NCBI GenBank assembly: GCA_003116995.1
Contig: BDSL01000001.1
Coordinates: 558,001 to 622,000, forward strand
Length of the DNA stretch: 64,000 nt
Direction: 5' to 3'
Origin: Yamagishiella unicocca
Lineage: Eukaryota; Chlorophyta; Chlorophyceae; Chlamydomonadales; Volvocaceae
Shown here: positions 44,801-55,236 of the stretch, in pieces
Layout: every line of letters begins with the position of its first letter
Numbering within the stretch: position 1 is the first letter of the stretch
Translations under genes and position numbers: made by a program
Notes under the pieces: generated by a model
What the model saw: only the letters and a program-made list of their open reading frames with translations
The model's database searches: none
Told to the model about the DNA's origin: nothing

Positions 44801-47751
44801 ATGGTGGTCGTGTTGTTGATGGTTGTGGTTGTGGTTGTGGTCGTGGCTAGTTGGTGCTGCTGTCGCACCCTGCGGGAGGGAGCTGTCTGTCGGTGCGTGT
44901 GGCGGGTGGGGCGGGGCACGCCGCTTGGAGTGGCGGGAGCTGCCCACTGTGAGACCATCCGCGGTGAGCGGTCCTGGAGGCGAGAGTGCGAGGGGTCGGG
45001 AGGGGTCGGGAGGGTTCAGAAGGGGTCGGGTGGGGTCGGGAGGGGTCGGGAGGGGTCGGGAGGGGTCGGGAGGGGTCAGGAGGGGTCGGGAGGGGTCGGG
45101 AGGGGTCGGGAGGGGTCAGGAGGGGTCAGGATGGTGAAGAAGGGGTCAGGAGGGGTCAGGAGGGGACGCATGGAGACGAGGAGGGCCGGGCCGGGCGGCG
45201 GTGCGAGGGAAGGCAGGGGTCCACTGCCAGCCGCCAGCCATCCCATTGACCGTACACCAAGGCAGCCACTTCCCCGGAAGGAGCCGCCTGTCGGGCTACG
45301 GGGCGGTACGAACCGCTCTTCGGCCGTGTCCTGTCCGCGCCCCCTCCGCTTCGGCCGCGTCCTGTCTCTCCCGAAGCCTACACGACACCCCCTGACGCCT
45401 CCGGCCCCTCCCCGCCACTCACCCGATGCCAGACGGTAGCCGCCGCTGCTGGAGGCGGACGGCACGGACTCGTGGGACATGAAACCGGCCCCCGCCCCCT
45501 CGGCCCCCAGCGCCCGGACGTGTTCGCCTCCGGGGCCCGCCGCTGCGACACCACCAACCATGGCTCCCGCTGCAGGGGGAGGGCCTACCGGCTCCACGTC
45601 GAGTACGGCAGTGAGGGGAACCTGCGGGGGTGGAGGGGTCGCCATGGCACGTGTGTGTGTATGGGGGGGGGGGGCCGCGAGGGCCCAGGCGCTAGGGCGT
45701 CGCGACCAGTCAGTTTCTTCGCAACAGAAGCCTTCTGCTGCACGGCGGTGCACCCCTCGTGCCAGGTGGGTGCCCGGCCTCAAAAAGCCAAGCTATCAAG
45801 CTGCCCAGCTACCCAGCTGCCAATCTAGGCAATCCAGTAGCACGAAATGACTTGCTTAGCGGGGTGGACCACTTCACCCCCCTTTTCATCACTTGACCAT
45901 AGCAAAGTGCGATCTACCGTACGAGCAGGGCACGCACGTGTTCCTCCAACTTACCTCCCCCCCAGCGCACACTCTTCCCGGACGCCACTGCCAGCCCCCC
46001 CCACGCCGCCGCCGCCGCTCGTCCCACCTCGCCGTACCGCGCGCGCACCACCCGCACCCCCGGCGCCATCCCCGCCAGCTCGTCCTCCAGGTCCGCCAGT
46101 GCGCCCAGGCCCCCGCCGCCCCCCAGCCCCCCTGGAGCCATCAGGTCGCATTTGTTGAGCACCACCACGTCGGCGCAGCAGACCTACGGAACGGGGGGGG
46201 GTATTGTAAAAACCATTTTACGCGACGGGACAGGATAGTTAGTTGGCGCATGGTCGTCCGACAGGGGGGGATGGGAGGGGACAGGTGCGGCAGAAGTCAG
46301 TGGAGGGGAGGGTGCCGGGCATCCACGGGTCTCCCTCGAAACACCCCCCCCCGACCTGCGCGGTCGCCACTGGGTGCCTCAGCGCCTCCCTGCCCGCCTC
46401 CGCGTCCACCACCGCCACCACGGCGTCCAGTCTGAAGCCGGCCGCCACCAGTGCCTCCGCCAGAGGGCCCGCGTCAGCGGCACCGGACGTCTGGGCAACA
46501 AGGGGGGGGTCACAAAAAGGGGGGCGCAACAAAGAGGGGGGCGCAAAGGGGGGGGCACAAAGAGGCAGTGCAGGGCAGGGAAATACGTAGGGCGGGCGCG
46601 GTCGCGCGCGGTTTACCCTTAGTCACACCGGCCCGCGGGTCCCCAGCGCTCCCCGCTGATGCCGTACCCCCGGGAGTGCTGCGCGGTGGCGGCTCCGAAA
46701 CCACGGATCCACCGGGTTTCTGCCCCCCCCCACGCCGGCTCACCTCCACCAGCAGATAGTCGCAGGGCGCGTGTCCACCCGAGGCAGCAGCTGCGCCGGG
46801 GCCGGCGGGGGCCGGGGAGCGGAGGCGGCGCAGCGCGGCCGCCAGGTCCTCGGCCCTGGAGCAGCAGATGCAGCCGCCGGACAGGTCGGAGGCGGTCAGC
46901 CCCAGAGCGGCGTTCCCCTGGTGGCGATGGTGGTGGCGGGAGGGGGGAGGGGGGAGGAGCGGGTGGTGAGGTCAGGGTCGGCAGCTGCGTAACTGAGCTT
47001 GACAGCGGTGGCCGGGGACGGGAGGTCACGGGAGGGAAGCGAGGTGGCTGGGGGGTGCGAGCGCGAGGTGCGTGGCTGCATGGGCTGGGTGGCAGCGTGG
47101 GGCGAAGCAGCGAAGGGGAGGGAACCTGCTCGCAGCCCCACCTGCTTTGCGTTGACCAGCTCCGAATCCACGTCCACCTGCCCCACCTCGTTGATCAGGA
47201 CTGCTATGCGGAGGGAGCCCCTGCGCCCGCCGTGGGGGAAGATGCGACGGCGATCGGCAGGTTAAGTTTGTCCATGTCTCATTTGGGTCAGTGATGCTAG
47301 AAGCATAGGGCCGGGTGTAGAGTCAAAGTCACCACCTGTTGCGGAGGATGTGCTGCACCAGGGTCGTCTTGCCGCTTCCAAGGAAACCCGTGATGACCGC
47401 TGCCGGAATCACTGCAAATTGGAGGCAGGAAATTGGGTGAGTTGATGAGCGGGGACACGGAGGCCTGCGCTGCCGCCGTGCTGGGATGGGTTTGGGCGGG
47501 TGGCCAAGGGTGGGCGGAGCATGGAGCATATCATTGTGACATATGTAATGATCAGGTAAGTATCACATGCAATACGCCCACACATGTGGTCCTCGATTGG
47601 CGCCACGCCCGTCCGGAGGAGATGCGATGGCGTCGCAGGAAGCACGTCCGTACTTTAATCGCTTCGCACCTTGTGGTTTGGAATTGTCTCCAGACAACAA
47701 ACGCTGTTCATATCGCGCAAACAAGTTTATCTGATGCTCGTCGGACGTCAT
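41841..47751 (-). CDS. CobW/COG0523 GTPase with His-rich loop and decarboxylase-like C-terminal tail
   Basis: Ten exons: 47751..47670, 47411..47336, 47220..47142, 46917..46744, 46490..46356, 46183..46028, 45621..45423, 44973..44611, 44001..43170 and 42003..41841, giving 752 residues with agreeing phases. Walker A GFLGSGKT (about 36-43), [10 protein letters not shown], the metal motif GGCICC (about 93-98, CxCC), ETSGAAD and the guanine motif NKCD (192-195) define a COG0523 metal-chaperone GTPase. A His cluster (about 343-366) and the CobW C-terminal segment [18 protein letters not shown] follow. Then comes a tail, [20 protein letters not shown] through [13 protein letters not shown], resembling the small C-terminal domain of aromatic amino acid decarboxylases without their PLP-binding domain. 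These GTPases deliver zinc or other metals to client enzymes. No organelle signal is evident. The last junction uses an AAG acceptor and is less sure. Confidence 0.85.
44461..44590. repeat. 15-bp minisatellite in CobW-fusion intron 8
   Basis: About nine copies of GGCAGGCACCCACCC. On the gene strand the array follows exon 8 by some 20 bp and reads in frame from it as repeated GWVPA. Confidence 0.95.
45000..45172. repeat. 10-bp minisatellite in CobW-fusion intron 7
   Basis: About sixteen copies of AGGGGTCGGG/AGGGGTCAGG lie between exons 7 and 8. The transcribed strand is C-rich, close to the 3' splice site. Confidence 0.95.
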
Positions 47752-48075
47752 GTCCGCGCCGCGGCAAACTGAGCAGACGTTCCTTGGAAAATGGTAGAAG
47801 CGCTTTTAAAAAATGACTTCACGTTTAGGTTCGTCAATCAAATTCAAATCACCAGGCCTCCGAAGGACGGTTACAAATGACCACGGGAGCCGGGTGTTGC
47901 CTATGTGTCCAGCCGTCAGCTTGCCGTCTGTGCGATTTGTATGACTGTCTCCTTAATAAAGTATACAAGTGCCCGGGTGAAATACCAGGAGGCCCTTACA
48001 TGGGACTCCCAAGACTCGGATGCCATTTAGTCACCAACCACCTTCCTCCAAGCTGCAACCCCCTGTCTCCCAACT
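47752..48075. other. Short spacer between CobW-fusion start and RsmE-type gene end
   Basis: TTACA at 47996-48000 (TGTAA on the minus strand) is 76 bp beyond the methyltransferase stop and is its likely polyadenylation signal; a second copy is at 47871-47875. The rest must contain the CobW-fusion promoter, with an A/T run near 47804. Confidence 0.5.
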
Positions 48076-50772
48076 TCATCGGGCGTCATCCGTCAGCAAG
48101 GACGCCGCCAGCAGCCCAACCGCTGCCGTCTCCGTCCGCAGCCGGTTCGCCCCCAGGCCCACGGGCCGTGCACCCGCCTGAACAAGCGCCGCTAGCTCTG
48201 CTGGAGTAAAGTCGCCCTCCGGGCCTATGAACAGCACCCTTAGCGGCGACTCCGCCAGGTTGTCCCCCGCCTGCACCTGGCCCCCTCCCGCCCCGACGCT
48301 GGCACCCGAGTCCGCTGCTGCCCCCCCTGACGCTCCTGGCGCCGCCCCCTGGCCCCGCACCTCCCGGAGCACCTCCGCCAGCGGCGGCGCCCCGGCCACA
48401 GCCACCAAGCAGAAGCCCCCTCCGCCGCTGCTGCCGCCGCCACCGGCAGCATAACCCCCATCCGCCAAGCCACTATAACCGCTGCTGTCGCCGACACCAC
48501 CGCCGTGACTGCCACTGCCAGCTCCTTGCTGGTGCTGCTCCGCCGCCGGCCTCTTACTGGCCCCACCGTCGGACAAAACGCTGTTGCCGCCGTCGCAGTC
48601 CCCGGTCCGCGGTCCGGCCTCGGGTCCGGCGCCTGCCGCCCTCTGCACCAGCGGCAGCACATCCAACAGAGCCGTCGGCGGCGCCAGGTGCAGCGCGTGC
48701 GGCCTGAGGCTCTGCTTGGTGGCGGCTATGGCAACCCGCTCCAGGCGGCCGGGCGGGTAGTCCCCGTCCGAGTCCCCATCTGGGTCGGAGGTGGCGGTGC
48801 CACCGCGCGACGAGGGCGACCCGCGGGTCCGGAACTTGGCCTTGCCCTCCGCCTGGACGACGGAAGGCGGGGTGGTGTGTAGCGGGCGGGGCGGGGGGTC
48901 AGACGAGGCGGCGGGGGGCGGCCGCTGGCGGTGCTCCCAGCGGTACCGGGTAGGTGGGCGAGGGGCTGCCAGGTGTCCGCCAAGGAGGGCGGCCTCAGAG
49001 CGCCGCTGTTTAGGCGCTGGTGGCTACTGGCGGATGCGCGCCGCAACACTCGCACCGGGGACATATGTCGGGTGCCATGATGGCCAAGAGGAGACCTCAT
49101 ATCTAGGTGGCACTACCCTCCCGCCCCAGCGCCTACTCCCCAGCTCGCCCCCCTTCGCCCCATCCGCTCCCCGCCCCATCCGCTCCCCGCCCCATCCGCT
49201 CCCCGCCCCATCCGCTCCCCGCCCCATCCGCTCCCCGCCGCACCTGGGACCTCTCCGTCACCAGCGGCACCATCATGTATGCACCCAGTTCCGTCAGCTT
49301 CTCAACCAGCCACTCCGCGCGGCCGCCCTTGAGCGTCGTACAAGCGACCGCAACCACCCAGCGGCTCCCCCGCCAGGGCACGTGGACGGCCGGCCCCTCG
49401 GTGTTCACCTGGGGGGCGGGGGAGGCGGGACAGCGCAACACCGCCAGCACCGCCGCTCACATCTGGCAATGACGCGGTGCTAACGAGCGTCGCACGGGGA
49501 CCAGAGATCGTCGCACGGGGACCAGAGATCGTCGCACGGGGACCAGAGATCGTCGCAAGGGGACCAGAGATCGTCGCACGGGGACCAGAGATCGTCGCAC
49601 GGGGACCAGAGATCGTCGCACGGGGACCAGAGATCGTCGCACGGGGACCAGAGATCGTCGCAAGGGGACCAGAGATCGTCGCACGGGGACCAGAGATCGT
49701 CGCACGGGGACCCCCAGAGCGCTGGAAGGCGGAGGCTAAGGCCGTGGCGTCAGCACCCCAGCAGCCCCCGGCCCCCAGCCTCGCCCGCAGCGGACTCACC
49801 CACACGCGCTGCTTGTCCGCCCCCGCCACGACCCCCTCCGCCAGGTTGCCCCGCCCGTCACACAGCTCCACCCGGTCACCCGGCTGCAGCCGCAGCGCAC
49901 GGGCGGCGTGACGGGCCTCCTCGCCCTCCAGGATCACCGTCGCAGCGGGGACCGCGGCGGAGCCGGAGGCAGGGATCCCGGCGGCAGCTGGGGAGGGCAC
50001 AGCAGCAGCAGCGGTTGCCGCGCTGGCGGCGGTAGCTGCACTGCCGGCTGCTTCGGAGTCATTCCCGCGGGCAGATCGGCGCCGTGCGGAGCCGGAAGCC
50101 GCTGCCGCAGCAGTGCCGGTGGGGCCTGGGGCGGGGTTTTTGGCAGCACCCAGGAAGGCCTCCAGGGAGGGGTTTTTGGGTGTCGGGCCGAGCGGCTGCG
50201 GCACGTAGAACCGGTGCAGCCGGGATGTGGCCTTCTTCTGCGGCGCAGGGTTAGCGGGTAGGTGTGGTGCAGGAGGGAGGGCGGCGTGCGGCGGAGGGCA
50301 GCGCAGGGCCAGGATGGTGGTGAGGGTGCCCGCTGTATGTCCATTGCGTCGCGACCGGATGATACACGTGACACACTGCAGGTACGAGTGGTAGACCGCT
50401 GGGAGGAAGGCCGCCAGACTGACACCATTAGGTATCTCGGCCCAAGACCTCTACCGGTATATGTATGCCCCCACCCCTCGCCCACTATAGTGCAGCTCAA
50501 TAGCGCCCATGACATTTACAGCCCGACGTTAGTGAGGTACTCGCCTGCAGAGACCCGAACTCCTGCTCTCCCCAGCCACTACTCTTCAAAGCGCCTGCTC
50601 TCCCAACGGAGACGGTGTCGCCGTGGGAAGCCTGCGCGGCAGGAGTAACTGAAGTTGAGGCTACCCGCCGCTGCGGCGCCAGCCGGAGCAGCGGCCGAGA
50701 GCCGCCAACCGGCTGCGTCAGCACCACAAGCTGCGGCATGCAGCGACCAGCCCAAGATAGCGAGTAAGTCAT
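48076..50772 (-). CDS. RsmE: RsmE-type 16S rRNA m3U methyltransferase, probably organellar
   Basis: Exons 50772..50545, 50237..49800, 49408..49244 and 48852..48076 give 535 residues. The first exon is rich in Arg, Ala and Ser and poor in acids, fitting a plastid or mitochondrial presequence. The core starts LHRFYVPQPL, then VILEGEEARHAARALRLQPG and DRVELCDGRGN (PUA-like part), EWLVEKLTELGA and RVAIAATKQSLRP (SPOUT part), and ends with the SAM-binding knot LFIGPEGDFTPAE and LGANRLRTETAAV. Bacterial RsmE makes m3U at 16S position 1498; the organellar 12S/16S rRNA is the inferred substrate. Inserts of about 90 residues in exon 2 and about 80 in exon 4 are Ala/Gly/Ser-rich. Intron 1 begins GC (CAG/GCGAGT), a GC-AG intron. 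The ATG choice is the first in an open frame. Confidence 0.9.
49150..49245. repeat. 16-bp minisatellite in RsmE intron 3
   Basis: About six copies of CCCCATCCGCTCCCCG adjoin the donor of exon 3. Confidence 0.9.
49489..49712. repeat. 21-bp minisatellite in RsmE intron 2
   Basis: Almost eleven copies of a 21-bp unit containing GGGGACCAGAGATCGTCGC. On the gene strand the array is in frame with exon 2 and reads as repeats of GPRATIS; one unit variant gives GPLATIS. Confidence 0.95.
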
Positions 50773-51526
50773 TATGCGCAGCCTATGGCGAATTGGTCGC
50801 TAGTTCCGGCGCCACTAGTTCCGGGGCCACTGATTCCTTAAACGACCACTCCGGCGTAGATAACTGCCCCTAGCTGAGCAGTTATATGTTTTCATAAACA
50901 TAAGCATTTAATATCACAGTTGGAGCACCATAACTTCATTGACAGGCATCGTACAGCAAGCGCAGCAGTTGCGCAACCATCCGCTTGGCAAGCGTGGAAC
51001 GTCCTTACACCATTGTACAAAAGGAGACCAATAAAAGGTATTCAATGATACAGAGCTGAAGTCCACTCAAGTACAGTGGACAACAACCGGAGATGTCGGT
51101 AAACGAATGTTAGTGAAAGACGTGCCTCCGACGCTGGAACTACAACTGTGACACTGCCGGCGTAAACATCAAGTGATGCATTCATCAACCAACTCAGAAG
51201 TTACGGGGCGCGCTCGCACGACGTGCGGGACTGCATAGAAATAGGTACTAGCGGCAAATTCGCAATCAGTCACAGGCGTAGCGTGCACTTATGCTCGCTG
51301 GCTAATGCCAAACAACATCATCGACAGGACAGGACGAAACCCAAACTACCGCAGCCATAGCGTTCGGCAACGGTTAATGTGGTCTAGCCACCGAGATGCG
51401 ACATAGGGGGCAGCTTCATAGACAGTAGAGGTTTGAGAGGTGCCCTCCACCACGGCCGTCATGCGTGAGCGTGGAAGCCCCGTAATATGAAACGAATGTG
51501 CAACGCCTGACAGATCATCTTTAGGT
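50773..51526. other. Intergenic: methyltransferase 5' flank and H4 3' flank
   Basis: AT-richer sequence with no recognisable gene. It must hold the promoter for the methyltransferase gene; no clear TATA box was seen. Confidence 0.5.
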
Positions 51527-51542
51527 GGTGTTTAGAAACACC
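51527..51542 (-). terminator. Histone H4 mRNA 3' stem-loop
   Basis: On the minus strand GGTGTTTCTAAACACC forms a 6-bp stem with a 4-base loop, 35 bp beyond the H4 stop codon. This is the 3' hairpin that replaces a poly(A) tail on replication-dependent histone mRNAs. Confidence 0.9.
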
Positions 51543-51577
51543 GGGTTTTTTTTATGGAACCAAAATATACAATCTGC

Positions 51578-52748
<1,171 letters not shown>

Positions 52749-52778
52749 GGACAATTACAGAACATAACAAACAAAATC

Positions 52779-52794
52779 GGTGTTTCTCAACACC
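52779..52794 (+). terminator. Histone H3 mRNA 3' stem-loop
   Basis: GGTGTTTCTCAACACC has a 6-bp stem and 4-base loop 31 bp after the H3 stop, with the same stem as the H4 hairpin. Confidence 0.92.
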
Positions 52795-55098
52795 ACCTTT
52801 CATGAAAGCAGGCTTCCCCGTAAGAGAATAGGATCTCGCAAAAGACAGAACCATCGCGCACATTTCCGGACACATCAGTGTAAAGGCAAACAACTGTGCA
52901 GAATCGGAGGTGCTCGGATGCCGCTCGGGTCACTGTTGGACGACACGATGTAGGTTGGTGTGGCATCCTCGCACGGAAAGCCTGCAGAGGCAGGCCGACG
53001 CGCTTAGCACGCGCCGGGGTGCCTCGCAGTGGAGCCTACACGAGGCCCACCTACTTGTTCGGCGAATGAGTACGGGTGCCTCATGTGGATTGCTTTGCTG
53101 ATGCCGTCGCCGCCCGGGTGCCCCGGAGCTGCTACTCCCGGTATTGGAGCCTGGGGTGATTGGGGGTAGACGCCCTGGCTCATAGCTAGGCCCCGCCGGT
53201 GGGGGAATCTCGCCCGTTGTTTTGCATCTATCCTCCGTTCGCACTCGTGGGGCGGGTGGTGTGCAGCTGCCAAATGTGACGAGTGGCTCCTACCCCACCG
53301 CCCTGACCTGCTGGTGCTAGGGCCTGCTGCGGGCGCTACACAGACCCGAGAGCCGCAGTTTCACATGGCGGCATTTGTGGCGCTGCGGTGGGAAGGCGGT
53401 CAGAGAGCGAACGGCAGACAGAACCACGGTTTACGCGGGAATCATACTAGGAAATGAACGGGCAGGAAGAGGCTGACTCTAATCAGTCAGGGCGCCCGGG
53501 CGCTAGCTTCTTGCAGCCCGAAGAGTAGGTTCGCGCCTGCCGGCGGTGGGGGGCCACCAGTTTTCCGCTGCCATGAGGTGTGTGTACGCTTCCCATTAGT
53601 CCCCCAGGTGGATTAGCGAAGGAGGCCAGACCCGAGGTTGCTGCCCTCCTGGCCTAGTTGGGGACTCGTGGCCTGGCGCCGGGCACGGCGCTGCTGCATG
53701 TGGCTTTGCCTTGCTCATCATCCATATACGTCTTGGCCTGGGACCCAACGCTGGAGGGAGGCCGAGTGGAGTACCGGGTGACGGGATGGGACACGTTAGC
53801 CGGATGGTTATCGGTTTGGGGACGGGGTGATGGAGGTGGTCCTTGGTTCTTGGATCATGCTTGGCGAGGGGTTCCCATCTTTACGTTGTACATGCCCCGT
53901 CCAGAGCAGTGCCCTCACAGGGACTTCTACCCGGGTCGGTGTGCGTGGAGACTTTTATGGGACTGGCGGATGGCAGTGGCAGGGGAGATGGCCACTAATA
54001 CGGGGTCCATTTTTCTCAAATATAAGCAGGCGACAAAGGACGACCGTATTAGTGGACGATGCAAATCTTTGGGTGCTTAGGTAAAGCTTGGGAGCGCACC
54101 AGAATATTGACAGTAGCTGTGCTGTCAGGTTACGACCCCTAGCTGCAAGAACGGCCCAATTTCCCCGGAGCAAACCCGCGTCGACTTGAGCCGCCTATCG
54201 GCATGTCGTCTCCAAGCAACAGAACGTCATCCATGCAAGCAGTCGCGATTTATTGTTCGCGTGGTGTGTCACTGTAGGGTATCTGTTGACCGCCACTACA
54301 ACTTGTTGTCCCATTCACGTGTAACAAGAGCCTACAGCACCCCAACCCTCGTTGCATTTCCGCCAGCCTAATAGGCAGTAATAGGTAACCGCACATGTCA
54401 CAAATCCTCAATCTAGTAGAGACCGTTAAAGGCGCACGCACGATCGTGTACTTGTACGCAACAGGCAACCCCTATTCGTCGTCATTTACCTCTTCAGTAC
54501 CTTTCAACATATCCCTACTGCCAAGGGCGCCAACGTCAAGCAATTCTCCAAAAATAGTTCACTAACGCCCTGCGCGCATTTGCCTCACAGTAATGCCCCA
54601 TAGTTGCAACTTCAGCCCAGGTGGGCGAGCGCAGGAAACAGGAAACCGAGCATCTCCTTTACGTTCACGTGGGCCATCCACATCCACATGGCCTCAAACA
54701 GCGCCACAGCCGACACCGTGGTTTACGAAACCGTAATCATAATCCACTATCGCCAGCGATACGGTATGTTCGTAGGAAAAATATTCAATTCCGGTACCAC
54801 CAACAGTTCACTGCCTGTCACACCAGAAGCCCAAATGCGCCATCCATGGGACGCAAGGCCTACGCGACCCGGCACACGGAGCAGCTACACGGTACATTGA
54901 TATCCATTGTCGCGTGCGGGCATGGCAGCGCAGAAAAAACCCGCAACGCAGCCCCGCTGCGTCACTGCTTTACTCAATCCCGCCCAGAGTGGCAATTCTG
55001 CAGGAGCGCGCGCACGCACGCCACGCAAACAAGCTGGCGAGGGTTTTCGTGCTTACGTCACCGCTCCTCCCACCAACCAGCAACTCGGTAGCACGCAA
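52795..55098. other. Intergenic between H3 and the VPS62-like gene
   Basis: About 2.3 kb with no recognised gene. Open frames at 53658-54080 (+) and 52930-53273 (-) lack ATG starts or family motifs. Base composition changes to AT-richer after about 54.1 kb. No tRNA, repeat array or transposase motif was seen. Confidence 0.45.
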
Positions 55099-55103
55099 TT
55101 ACA
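55099..55103 (-). terminator. TGTAA polyadenylation motif for the VPS62-like gene
   Basis: TTACA on the plus strand is TGTAA on the minus strand, 134 bp beyond the stop codon at 55237. Confidence 0.55.
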
Positions 55104-55128
55104 ACCTTATTGGCAGGGCAACACGGTT

Positions 55129-55182
55129 GGCAGGGCTACATGCACCGTCATAAACGTCGGCAGGGCTACGTGCACTGTCATA
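55129..55182. repeat. Two 24-bp direct repeats
   Basis: Copies beginning GGCAGGGCTAC and ending GTCATA at 55129-55152 and 55159-55182 differ at two positions. They fall in the presumed 3' UTR of the VPS62-like gene. Confidence 0.75.
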
Positions 55183-55236
55183 GATGCCTTGTTGCGGACT
55201 GTCACCTTTACGCATAAGGCTCGGGGCAGCTGCCGG

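Noticed and set aside
45955..46027. Ending CobW exon 6 at the GTAAGT donor (45954)
   Set aside because: No partner acceptor with matching phase was found; ending at 46028 joins in phase to [11 protein letters not shown] as in other COG0523 proteins.
53658..54080. 140-codon plus-strand frame as a gene
   Set aside because: It starts without ATG and has no recognisable motif or splice continuation.
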